Source: an uncultured Polymorphobacter sp. (GTDB lineage: Bacteria > Pseudomonadota > Alphaproteobacteria > Sphingomonadales > Sphingomonadaceae). Taken from it: a stretch of DNA of 5,295 nt. Positions within the stretch are counted from its first letter, which is position 1. Each line of letters begins with the position of its first letter. A model generated the notes under the pieces. The model worked only from the letters and a program-made list of their open reading frames with translations, searched no databases and was not told where the DNA came from. Position numbers and translations under genes: made by a program. Below are positions 1 through 5,295 of this stretch, piece by piece. Where the stretch lies: the NCBI GenBank assembly GCA_937871645.1, contig CALMPZ010000271.1, forward strand, positions 1 to 5,295, read 5' to 3'.

Positions 1-18
1 CGGAGGCCCTTTTCGCCT

Positions 19-345
19 TCAGATCGCGTCGAAAATCGCCACCTGAAACTTCCCGGCGCCGCGGCGCAGCGGCTTGATGTCCTGCTGGTACTTTGCCGAG
101 AACCAGAACGCTTCTGCGGCGGCGCGTGACGGGAAGCGCGCCAGCACGGCGTTGATGCCGGCGGGCCAGCCTTCGACAGCGTTTGACGGCACGCCGGCAA
201 ACTGCGTGACGCCGCCGTGCGCGGCATAGAGCCCCGATTCCTCGAGCGCCTGGCTGTACGCCGCTACCTTCTCGCGGTCGGTGATGCGCGCGGTCATCAA
301 CAGAAAGGCCGGGCGCGGGGCATCGCCGGTGGTGGGTTCGGTCAT
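19..345 (-). CDS. DUF1330 family small protein
   Basis: A 108-residue soluble protein with no signal peptide or membrane segment. It matches the DUF1330 family, small alpha/beta proteins with the dimeric ferredoxin-like fold also seen in antibiotic-monooxygenase-like proteins. Family landmarks run in order: a first strand (FLLMTARITD, residues 14-23), an alpha-helix with AAYSQALEESG (28-38), the GG pair at 44-45, the strand INAVLARFPS (64-73) followed by the helix AAAEAFWFSAKYQ (75-87), and the closing LRRGAGKFQVAIFD (93-106). The aromatic and basic positions around FPS, KYQ and LRR are those usually conserved. No enzymatic reaction is established for the family, so none is assigned. The start is supported by an AGGA Shine-Dalgarno core six bases upstream (complement of 352-355). 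The gene is divergent from the receptor gene. The family call is secure; the cellular role is unknown. Confidence 0.9.
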   Translation of the reverse strand: MTEPTTGDAPRPAFLLMTARITDREKVAAYSQALEESGLYAAHGGVTQFAGVPSNAVEGWPAGINAVLARFPSRAAAEAFWFSAKYQQDIKPLRRGAGKFQVAIFDAI

Positions 346-517
346 GGTCTATCCTGTCAAAATGCGGCGCCGCGCGCCGGTTCGCGACCCTGATAGCACA
401 GTGCGCGCGGAAAATGCGCCTGTCACGGTGCGCGCAGGTGTGCCGCGTGCAATCCGCCTTGCGGTGCAACGCGGTGCGGGGCATGGGTTCGCTGCGCAGC
501 AAAGGGCTTTTTGATTC
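346..517. promoter_or_regulatory. Divergent intergenic region between the DUF1330 and receptor genes
   Basis: These 172 bases must hold the start signals of both flanking genes. On the minus strand there is an extended -10-like element, TGC followed by TATCAG (398-390), about 45 bases before the DUF1330 start, with no good -35 partner. For the receptor no convincing sigma70-type pair was found. Its start has only a weak AAAGGG (501-506) as a possible Shine-Dalgarno, 11 bases from the ATG. The region also has a perfect 10-bp palindrome (364-373) and two GCGGTGC copies ten bases apart (461-467 and 471-477). Both are short and unremarkable for DNA this GC-rich. The location is certain; the individual elements are weak guesses. 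Confidence 0.4.
352..355 (-). promoter_or_regulatory. Ribosome binding site of the DUF1330 gene
   Basis: Read on the minus strand this is AGGA, six bases before the ATG at 345-343. It supports that start. The overlapping minus-strand TTGACA (360-355) looks like a -35 box but lies too close to the start codon to serve this gene. Confidence 0.55.
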
Positions 518-3052
518 ATGCAACGTGGCAGCATTCGCACGGCAGCACTGGTTTCGACGGCGCTGCTCGGCGTTTTGGCCACGCGCGGCGCCGCACAGGA
601 AGCACCTGCGGCCGCACCGTCCACCGCGGCGGCGGCGCTGGCGCTTGAAGCTTCCGAACTCGGGTTGCTCAACACGCTGGTCACCGCCGAGGGCCGGCGC
701 GCGCCGCTGCAATCGACGGCGGTGGCGCTGACCGCGCTGAGCAGCGAGCAGCTTGATGCGCGCGGCATCATCACGACGCCGCAACTGGCGCGTATCGTCC
801 CCAATCTGATCGCCACGCCGACACCGGGCCTGGGTCTGACCAACGACTACACGCTGCGCGGCCTTGGTGGCGGTGCGCGCGCCGGCAGCGATGCGGCGGT
901 CGGCACGTTCATCGATAATGTCCATGTCCCGACACCGGCGGCCGACAGCCTGCGCGGCTTCGACCTCGACCGTGTCGAGGTGCTGCGCGGGCCGCAGGGG
1001 ACGCTTTACGGCCATGGCACCACCGCGGGCGTCATCGCGGTGGCGCTCGCCGAACCCGACACGCGCTTTGGCGGCTACGGCGAGCTTGACTACGGCAAGT
1101 ACAACAGCTGGTTTGGGCGTGCCTCGCTCGACGTGCCGCTCGGTGACGGCTTCGCGGTCAAACTGTCGGGATTTTACGGCAATCAAGACGGTTACGTCAC
1201 CAATCCGCTCACCGGCGAGGATTTGAACGGGGTAGAAACCTCAGGCATCCGCGGCGCGCTGCGGGTCGCGCTGGGCGAGCATTTTCGCTGGAACGTCGCG
1301 GCAGCGTATACGATGGCGCAGGGTGAAAACATCATCAACTTCGCTTGCGATCCGGCAAATCCGCTGAATTGCAATGACCGCACCAGCACCACAGGACTGC
1401 TCGCGCGGGCGCCGAACGGCATCTACACCCCCTATGCGCCCGCCGTGGTCAGCGGTGCCAAGGCCAATTTCCCGCTCGGCAACAGCGTCGATACGCTGCT
1501 CGTCACCTCGAACCTGCAATGGGTGGGTGAGAAGGTCACGCTCAGCCTGATTACCGGCGTGGTCAACACCGCGCAGGATTCTGCGATCGACTACGCCGAT
1601 GGCCGGGCGCTGCCCAGCCTGTTGGTGCCGGCGCCGGTGGTGCATGGCTATCCGTCGGGCGGCTATAGCGTCGCCAGCGAGGCACAGTTCGACAGCTTCT
1701 CGCAGGACGTGCGGCTGGCGGGCAAGCTGTGGGACGGGCGCATCGACTATGTCGTCGGCGGCTATTTCTTCAGCGAGAACAACAACGTCGATTCCGCCGA
1801 CGTGTTCAACCTCGGCGGCACCGGCATCGGCACGCCTGTCGTGCTCGCCGACCGCCGGCTGATCAGCCACACCAATTCGAGCGCCGGCTACGGCCAGGTC
1901 GATTTCAACGCGACCAAGCAACTGACGCTGACTGCCGGCCTGCGCTACGCCAGCGAGACGCGCAGCTTCAGCCTGACCGACAACCGTGCCGGCTGCCAGG
2001 CCAGCGCGACGGGCTGCCTGAACAGCGCCAACCTGCTGATCAACGGCACCGTTGTGCCGACCGAAGCCACGCATGACGCGTGGATGCCGCGCTTCGTGGC
2101 GCGCTGGCAGCAGAGCGATGCGCTGATGGTCTATGCCAGCGCCAGCAACGGCACCGGTGCCGGCGGCTGGAATACTGCGGCGACAACCGCCTCGGGGGTG
2201 CTGCCGTATGACACGTCGAACGTCTGGAGTTACGAGGTTGGCTTGAAATCGCAGTGGCTGGATGACCGGCTGCGCGTAAACCTGACCGGCTTCTACATCA
2301 ACGCCAATGACGTGCAGGTGACCTCGACGGGCGTCGGCGCAGCGGGGGCACTCGATGTCACCACCGCCAACGTGCCCGATTTCACCAACAAGGGGCTCGA
2401 ACTCGAAGTCATCGGGCGGCCGTTTGCCAATCTCGTGCTCACCACCAGCGTCGGGTATCAGAACGCCGGCTACGGGCTCGGCGGCAGCACCGCCGACTTC
2501 AACGAATTCGGCGCCAAGTCGCTGGCGCGCCAGCAGCGCGATTGCCAGGTCCAGCTGGCGGCGGGCCTGATCCCGCTCGGCAGTGGCGCTTCGAACGCTG
2601 CCGATTGCGCCCGTGGCGTCATCGACGCCGATGGCAACCTTGCCGCGCCCGCGAACGCCCCCGACTGGACGTTGGCGATCGGCGGCACCTATAATTTCGC
2701 GATCCCGACCGCCGGCATCGTGCTCAGCCCGACGGTCAATCTGTCCTACCGTTCGGACATCGAAACTGGCGCCGCCAACGCCACGCTCTATACCGGCGCG
2801 GTCACTTCGGCATTCAACGGGCAGGTCTATTCCGCCAATCCGTTCGGCGGCGGTGTCATCAGCGGATCGCATGACGGATCGGCGGTGCTGGTCAGCGCAC
2901 AGCTGGCGATGGAAACCGACGACGGCAATTGGCTGGTGGCGCTCGCCTGCGACAATTGCTTCGATACCGGCGCAACAACCGCCAGCACGGGCAACTGGAG
3001 CTATTTGCAGGCACCGATGACGTGGACAATCCGCGCAAAGCGCAGTTTCTGA
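518..3052 (+). CDS. TonB-dependent outer-membrane receptor
   Basis: An 844-residue outer-membrane receptor that would import a ligand using energy from TonB-ExbB-ExbD. Residues 1-26 are a signal peptide: basic start, hydrophobic core ALVSTALLGVL, probable cleavage after GAA at 24-26. An Ala/Pro-rich stretch follows, then a probable TonB-box region around LNTLVTAEG (51-59). There is no STN signalling domain. The plug spans about 55-180, with LSSEQLDARGI (74-84), YTLRG (111-115), FIDNVHVP (131-138) and the hallmark DRVEVLRGPQGTLYG (151-165). The rest is a beta-barrel with alternating strands and aromatic girdles, ending in a terminal Phe (RAKRSF) as the BAM complex prefers. Eight cysteines form four close pairs in the barrel. 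An in-frame TGA at 512-514 rules out an earlier start. The length is typical. The ligand cannot be told: no siderophore, vitamin B12 or polysaccharide gene is beside it. The family call is secure; the substrate is unknown. Confidence 0.96.
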   Translation: MQRGSIRTAALVSTALLGVLATRGAAQEAPAAAPSTAAAALALEASELGLLNTLVTAEGRRAPLQSTAVALTALSSEQLDARGIITTPQLARIVPNLIATPTPGLGLTNDYTLRGLGGGARAGSDAAVGTFIDNVHVPTPAADSLRGFDLDRVEVLRGPQGTLYGHGTTAGVIAVALAEPDTRFGGYGELDYGKYNSWFGRASLDVPLGDGFAVKLSGFYGNQDGYVTNPLTGEDLNGVETSGIRGALRVALGEHFRWNVAAAYTMAQGENIINFACDPANPLNCNDRTSTTGLLARAPNGIYTPYAPAVVSGAKANFPLGNSVDTLLVTSNLQWVGEKVTLSLITGVVNTAQDSAIDYADGRALPSLLVPAPVVHGYPSGGYSVASEAQFDSFSQDVRLAGKLWDGRIDYVVGGYFFSENNNVDSADVFNLGGTGIGTPVVLADRRLISHTNSSAGYGQVDFNATKQLTLTAGLRYASETRSFSLTDNRAGCQASATGCLNSANLLINGTVVPTEATHDAWMPRFVARWQQSDALMVYASASNGTGAGGWNTAATTASGVLPYDTSNVWSYEVGLKSQWLDDRLRVNLTGFYINANDVQVTSTGVGAAGALDVTTANVPDFTNKGLELEVIGRPFANLVLTTSVGYQNAGYGLGGSTADFNEFGAKSLARQQRDCQVQLAAGLIPLGSGASNAADCARGVIDADGNLAAPANAPDWTLAIGGTYNFAIPTAGIVLSPTVNLSYRSDIETGAANATLYTGAVTSAFNGQVYSANPFGGGVISGSHDGSAVLVSAQLAMETDDGNWLVALACDNCFDTGATTASTGNWSYLQAPMTWTIRAKRSF

Positions 3053-3106
3053 GCGCCAACCGAGACATTTGTTGCGGCTTTGGCCGATATCCAACGGTTT
3101 TGGCGC
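3053..3106 (+). terminator. Putative stem-loop terminator or structured 3' end of the receptor mRNA
   Basis: An imperfect inverted repeat begins at the base after the receptor stop codon. GCGCC (3053-3057) pairs with GGCGC (3102-3106), and AACCG (3058-3062) pairs with CGGTT (3095-3099), leaving TT bulged at 3100-3101. The 32-base loop holds a second perfect hairpin, CGGC-TTTG-GCCG (3075-3086). A broken pyrimidine tract TTTCTCCTCT follows at 3107-3116. It may end receptor transcription or shield the 3' end, but the tract is not a clean U-run and the loop is long, so this is a moderate call. Confidence 0.4.
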
Positions 3107-3137
3107 TTTCTCCTCTGGACAAGAGCCGCGCGGGCGG

Positions 3138-3166
3138 TTGATATCGTCGCAGGTGGGCGTGATTGT
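3138..3166 (+). promoter_or_regulatory. Weak candidate promoter for the SWIB gene
   Basis: TTGATA (3138-3143) matches five of six bases of the sigma70 -35 consensus. With a 17-base spacer the -10 position is GATTGT (3161-3166), matching only three of six. A start near 3173 would leave a leader of about 30 bases containing the strong Shine-Dalgarno. The location is sensible but the -10 is poor. Confidence 0.25.
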
Positions 3167-3190
3167 TGCGTCACTTAAACGAACGGGATG

Positions 3191-3196
3191 GGAGGA
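3191..3196 (+). promoter_or_regulatory. Shine-Dalgarno GGAGGA deciding the SWIB start
   Basis: GGAGGA lies six bases before the ATG at 3203, an ideal spacing. The in-frame ATG at 3188 lies upstream of this site and cannot use it, so translation very probably begins at 3203. Confidence 0.85.
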
Positions 3197-3202
3197 ATTT
3201 TC

Positions 3203-3460
3203 ATGGCAGACGAAAAGAAGCCGAACGCACTGCAGAAGCCGTTGACGCCGTCGCCGGAACTCGCAGCCGTTGTTGGCGCCGCCATGCTTTCGCGTGGCCA
3301 GGTCGTCAGCAAGGTGTGGGAATATATCCGTGCAAATAACCTGCAGAACCCTGCCGACAAGCGCGTCATTCTCGCTGACGCCAAGCTCAAGGCCGTGTTC
3401 GGCAAGGACAGTTGCACGATGTTCGAAATGAACAAGTTTCTCGCGCAGCATCTGAAATAG
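3203..3460 (+). CDS. Stand-alone SWIB/MDM2-domain protein
   Basis: An 85-residue protein that is almost entirely one SWIB domain, the fold found in the eukaryotic SWI/SNF subunit BAF60 and, in related form, in the p53-binding domain of MDM2. After a short charged head (ADEKK, 2-6) the domain runs from about 12 to 85: LTPSPELAAVVG (14-25), LSRGQVVSKVWEYIRANNLQ (29-48), the basic DKR (52-54), ILADAKLKAVFG (56-67) and a final helix MFEMNKFLAQHL (73-84). These match family landmarks closely, including the WxYI core and the NLQ/P turn. Bacterial versions occur alone or fused to topoisomerase I in chlamydiae; their molecular role is not settled, and DNA or chromatin association is inferred only from eukaryotic relatives. 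There is no Lys/Ala-rich histone-like tail. It has its own strong Shine-Dalgarno and terminator, which suggests a monocistronic transcript. The alternative start at 3188 would add five residues. Confidence 0.93.
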   Translation: MADEKKPNALQKPLTPSPELAAVVGAAMLSRGQVVSKVWEYIRANNLQNPADKRVILADAKLKAVFGKDSCTMFEMNKFLAQHLK

Positions 3461-3483
3461 TCCGGCCCGGACTTCGGACCGGA
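3461..3483 (+). repeat. Short inverted repeat after the SWIB stop codon
   Basis: TCCGG (3461-3465) and CCGGA (3479-3483) are complementary. A competing hairpin, GTCC (3460-3463) with GGAC (3469-3472), uses the same bases. The structure sits between the SWIB stop codon and the strong terminator. It may simply add to 3' end stability, and could be chance in GC-rich DNA. Confidence 0.3.
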
Positions 3484-3495
3484 TACCGTATCGAA

Positions 3496-3531
3496 ATCCC
3501 CGTTCGCAGCCGCGAGCGGGGATTTTTCTTT
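3496..3531 (+). terminator. Rho-independent terminator of the SWIB gene
   Basis: A 12-bp stem pairs 3496-3507 with 3512-3523, closed by an AGCC loop (3508-3511). All pairs are Watson-Crick except one G-T at 3503/3516. The 3' arm runs straight into a T-rich tract, TTTTTCTTT (3523-3531). It lies 35 bases after the SWIB stop and is the clearest regulatory signal in the window. It should strongly separate SWIB transcription from the MFS gene downstream. Confidence 0.92.
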
Positions 3532-3538
3532 GGGCATT

Positions 3539-3544
3539 TATGAC
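3539..3544 (+). promoter_or_regulatory. Candidate -10 element before the MFS gene
   Basis: TATGAC matches four of six bases of the -10 consensus and sits just after the SWIB terminator. It has no recognisable -35, since the position falls in the GC-rich terminator stem. Transcription from it would start near 3551, giving an mRNA that is leaderless or nearly so. This is a weak call. Confidence 0.22.
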
Positions 3545-3556
3545 ATTGGCTGCTGC

Positions 3557-4969
3557 ATGACCGAATGGCGCGACCTGCTCGCCGGGCGCTGGCAGGCGTT
3601 CGCGCTGATCATGCTCGGCATGTGGCTGATGGCGGCGGACTCGCTGGTCACCGCGACGATCATGCCGAGCGTCGGGGCGGGGCTGGGCGGCTATGCCTGG
3701 TTCGGCTGGGCGACGTCGGGGTATCTGATCGGGCTGGTGGTCGCGGGCGCCTGCGCGGGCTGGCTCAGCGACCGCTTCGGACTGCGCGGCGTCATGGCGG
3801 CATCGGGAATCATTTTGGCAGCGGGGTGCTGGATGAGCGCCGCCGCGCCGTCGATGCTGGCGTTCGTCATCGGCCGCACCGTGCAGGGCATCGCCGCCGG
3901 CTGGGTCAGCGGATTCTGTTATGTGATGATCAGCATGGTGTTCCCCGAACGCCATCTGGCGCGGGTGTTTGCGGCCGCGACCAGCGTCTGGGGCGTCGCC
4001 ACCTTGCTCGGGCCGCTGGTCGGCGGGGTGTTTGCCGATGCCGGCAACTGGCGCGGGGTGTTTCACATGTTCGCCGGGCAGGCGCTGCTGTTCGCGGTCG
4101 CCGCGCTGTGGCTGGTGCCGCGTGCCGCGCCGCCCGATGCCCCGGCGCGGGTGCCGGTGCGGCCGTTGCTGCTGTTGACGCTGGCGGTGGTGCTGATGTC
4201 GAGCGCCGGGGTCACCGCGAATGTCACGCTGGCGCTGGTGCTGGTACCGGCCGGGCTGGCGCTGTTGTGGGCGGCCATCCTCGTCGACCGTCGTGAGCCT
4301 GCCGGGCTGCTGCCCAAGGCCGGCAGCCGCCTGAACACGGCGCTGGGGTCGGCCTATGCGGCGTTTTTTTGCGCCACTGCCGCTGCGGTCGGCTTCAGCG
4401 TCTATGGGCCGGCTATATTGCAGTTCACCAACGGGCTGAGCGCGCTCGAAGCCGGCTATGTCATTGCGGTCGAGGCGCTGGCGTGGACGGGTGTGGCGCT
4501 ATTGGTCGCGGGTGCGCGCGAGGTCTGGATCCACCGTTTCATCGTCGCCGGCATTGCGCTGATCGCTCTCGCCACCGCACTGCTGGTCGGCGTCATGGCA
4601 TCGGGCAATCTGGCGCTGGTGCTGGTGGCGGGCGCGCTGCTCGGCGGCGGCTTCGGGATGAGCTATGCGTTCATCAGCCGCGATATCATGGTCAGCCTGT
4701 CCAACGAAGACCGTGCCATCGGTTCGGGGGCCATCAACGCGGTACGCAATGCCGGCGGTGCGGCGGGTGCAGCCATCGCCAGCGTCGCGGCCAACCTCTC
4801 CGGCTTCGCGCACGGTCTGACGCCGGTGAATGTCGCCAGTGCATCGTGCTGGATTTTCGCGACCGCGCTACCACTGGCGCTGGCGGCGGTGGTGCTCGCG
4901 GTGCGGCTGGTGCGCTTGATGGCAGCCAGCACCCCGGCCGCGCCCGACGGCGGCGACCGGGGGTCTTGA
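3557..4969 (+). CDS. MFS transporter, drug/H+ antiporter (DHA2-like) type
   Basis: A 470-residue inner-membrane protein, predicted to exchange a small molecule, often a drug or metabolite, for protons. By eye it has about 14 membrane segments, which favours the DHA2 over the 12-segment DHA1 layout. Motifs in order: a D1-like ADSLVTATIMP at the end of segment 1 (27-37), motif A GWLSDRFGLRG in the loop after segment 2 (68-78), motif B GRTVQG in segment 4 (106-111), and the antiporter motif C region GVATLLGPLVGG (146-157) followed by NWRGVF (164-169). The C-terminal half is less conserved, as is usual. A Pro/Arg loop (188-203) and a charged loop (244-259) break the chain, and the tail is hydrophilic. 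The ATG at 3557 is preferred: the only earlier option is a TTG at 3530 inside the terminator's T-tract. No clear Shine-Dalgarno precedes it. The substrate is not predictable, and no regulator lies beside it. Confidence 0.93.
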   Translation: MTEWRDLLAGRWQAFALIMLGMWLMAADSLVTATIMPSVGAGLGGYAWFGWATSGYLIGLVVAGACAGWLSDRFGLRGVMAASGIILAAGCWMSAAAPSMLAFVIGRTVQGIAAGWVSGFCYVMISMVFPERHLARVFAAATSVWGVATLLGPLVGGVFADAGNWRGVFHMFAGQALLFAVAALWLVPRAAPPDAPARVPVRPLLLLTLAVVLMSSAGVTANVTLALVLVPAGLALLWAAILVDRREPAGLLPKAGSRLNTALGSAYAAFFCATAAAVGFSVYGPAILQFTNGLSALEAGYVIAVEALAWTGVALLVAGAREVWIHRFIVAGIALIALATALLVGVMASGNLALVLVAGALLGGGFGMSYAFISRDIMVSLSNEDRAIGSGAINAVRNAGGAAGAAIASVAANLSGFAHGLTPVNVASASCWIFATALPLALAAVVLAVRLVRLMAASTPAAPDGGDRGS

Positions 4970-4976
4970 GCGGGCG
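4941..4976. repeat. Nested inverted repeats at the convergent gene ends
   Basis: CGCCCG (4941-4946) pairs with CGGGCG (4971-4976). Inside it GACC (4955-4958) pairs with GGTC (4962-4965) around a GGG loop. The structure covers the end of the MFS gene and stops at the base next to the DUF3597 stop codon. It could act on transcripts from both strands, but neither side has a U-tract, so a terminator role is only possible. Confidence 0.3.
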
Positions 4977-5295
4977 TCAGAGCGCGGCGCGCAGGCGGTC
5001 CATCGTCGCCTTGTGCAGCCAGATGTTCATCGACGCCGAATCGTTGGTATCGCCGGTGTAGCCGAGCTCGACGGCGAGCGACTTGCGGTTGGCGAGGCTT
5101 GAGTCGATGCCGACGAGCTTCATCAGGTCGACGATCGAGCTGTCCCAGTTGAGCTTCTGGCCGGCCTTCGACGCCATGTCGGTGAGCACGACTTCGAGCG
5201 CGACCTTGGGCGCGGCGGGTGCCGCAGCTGCGGCCGGCGCTGCCGGTGCAGCAGCAGCGGGGGCGGCGGGCGCTGCCGGCGCCTTGCCGAAAATC
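4977..5295 (-). CDS. DUF3597-domain protein, N-terminus cut off by the window edge
   Basis: The last 105 residues of a gene that runs in from beyond the right edge. The visible part begins IFGKAPAAP, continues as a low-complexity linker of only Ala and Pro (about residues 5-29 of the visible part), then gives the DUF3597 domain: VALEVVLTDMASKAG, LNWDSSIVDLMKLVGIDSSL, RKSLAVELGYTGD and ASMNIWLHKATMDRL. These match family landmarks, notably the WxxSIVDLMKLxGxDSS core and the YTGDxxDSAxMNxWLH block. Full-length relatives usually have a short N-terminal segment with IFG-type motifs before such a linker, so probably only about 10-20 residues are missing (inference). The fold is small and helical and no function is established; LysM-like or peptidoglycan roles cannot be shown here. 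An internal GTG at 5189 is a possible but unlikely start because it would drop the linker and part of the domain. Confidence 0.88.
   Translation of the reverse strand, partial: IFGKAPAAPAAPAAAAPAAPAAAAAPAAPKVALEVVLTDMASKAGQKLNWDSSIVDLMKLVGIDSSLANRKSLAVELGYTGDTNDSASMNIWLHKATMDRLRAAL

Noticed and set aside
355..360. Perfect -35 box TTGACA on the minus strand
   Set aside because: Its -10 partner would fall inside the DUF1330 coding sequence, downstream of the supported start and Shine-Dalgarno. It is probably chance.
364..373. Perfect 10-bp palindrome GCGGCGCCGC
   Set aside because: Only G and C are present, and such palindromes arise often by chance in DNA of this composition. There is no matching site elsewhere in the window.
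461..477. Two GCGGTGC copies spaced ten bases apart upstream of the receptor gene
   Set aside because: Helical spacing would suit an operator, but seven-base GC-rich repeats are common in this DNA and no other copies or regulator gene support it.
349..843. Minus-strand open frame of 164 codons covering the divergent intergenic region and the start of the receptor gene
   Set aside because: It overlaps the receptor signal peptide and plug, lacks a recognisable domain and is composed mostly of Ala, Ser and Arg. It is a shadow of GC-rich coding sequence.
1241..4066. A 941-codon open frame on the minus strand spanning most of the receptor, all of SWIB and the start of the MFS gene
   Set aside because: It is antisense to three well-supported genes. 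Its product is dominated by Arg, Ala, His, Gly and Gln with no recognisable domain, as expected for the mirror of GC-rich codons, and it has no plausible start signals.
518..4969. A receptor-SWIB-MFS operon forming a substrate uptake or export system
   Set aside because: The genes share a strand, but a strong terminator lies between SWIB and MFS and a possible one follows the receptor, with 150 bp between receptor and SWIB. Nothing links their substrates.
3565..5061. Open frames of 243 and 230 codons in another plus-strand frame of the MFS gene
   Set aside because: Their products are Arg/Gly/Ala-rich low-complexity strings without domains, while the overlapping MFS frame has clear family motifs throughout. 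There is no sign of a frameshift.

Overview
This is a GC-rich stretch that reads like an ordinary chromosomal segment of an alphaproteobacterium, most likely a sphingomonad (Sphingomonadales). The reasons are a TonB-dependent receptor with no N-terminal signalling (STN) domain, a stand-alone bacterial SWIB-domain protein, a DUF3597 protein with an Ala/Pro-rich linker, and a DUF1330 protein. The lineage is inferred from this gene content. No marker gene (rRNA, housekeeping) is present to confirm it.

Layout: a small DUF1330 gene (19-345, minus) is divergent from a large TonB-dependent outer-membrane receptor gene (518-3052, plus), with 172 bp between them. The receptor is followed at once by a long imperfect inverted repeat (3053-3106) and then a leader region. 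Next comes a short SWIB/MDM2-domain gene (3203-3460, plus) with a clear Shine-Dalgarno sequence, closed by a textbook intrinsic terminator (3496-3531). About 25 bases after that terminator a 14-segment MFS exporter of the drug/H+ antiporter type begins (3557-4969, plus). It converges on the 3' end of a DUF3597 gene (4977 to the window edge, minus, start missing), and the two stop codons are only 7 bp apart.

The genes do not form one obvious operon. The receptor, SWIB and MFS genes share a strand, but a possible and a strong termination structure separate them, so each is probably its own transcription unit. In principle the receptor could import a substrate across the outer membrane and the MFS protein move a small molecule across the inner membrane, but nothing here links their substrates. 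No mobile element, CRISPR array, tRNA, rRNA or phage gene was seen. I found no convincing novel multi-gene system. The points most worth a second look are the stand-alone SWIB protein, the four cysteine pairs in the receptor barrel, the possibly leaderless MFS start just after a terminator, and the structured region behind the receptor gene.
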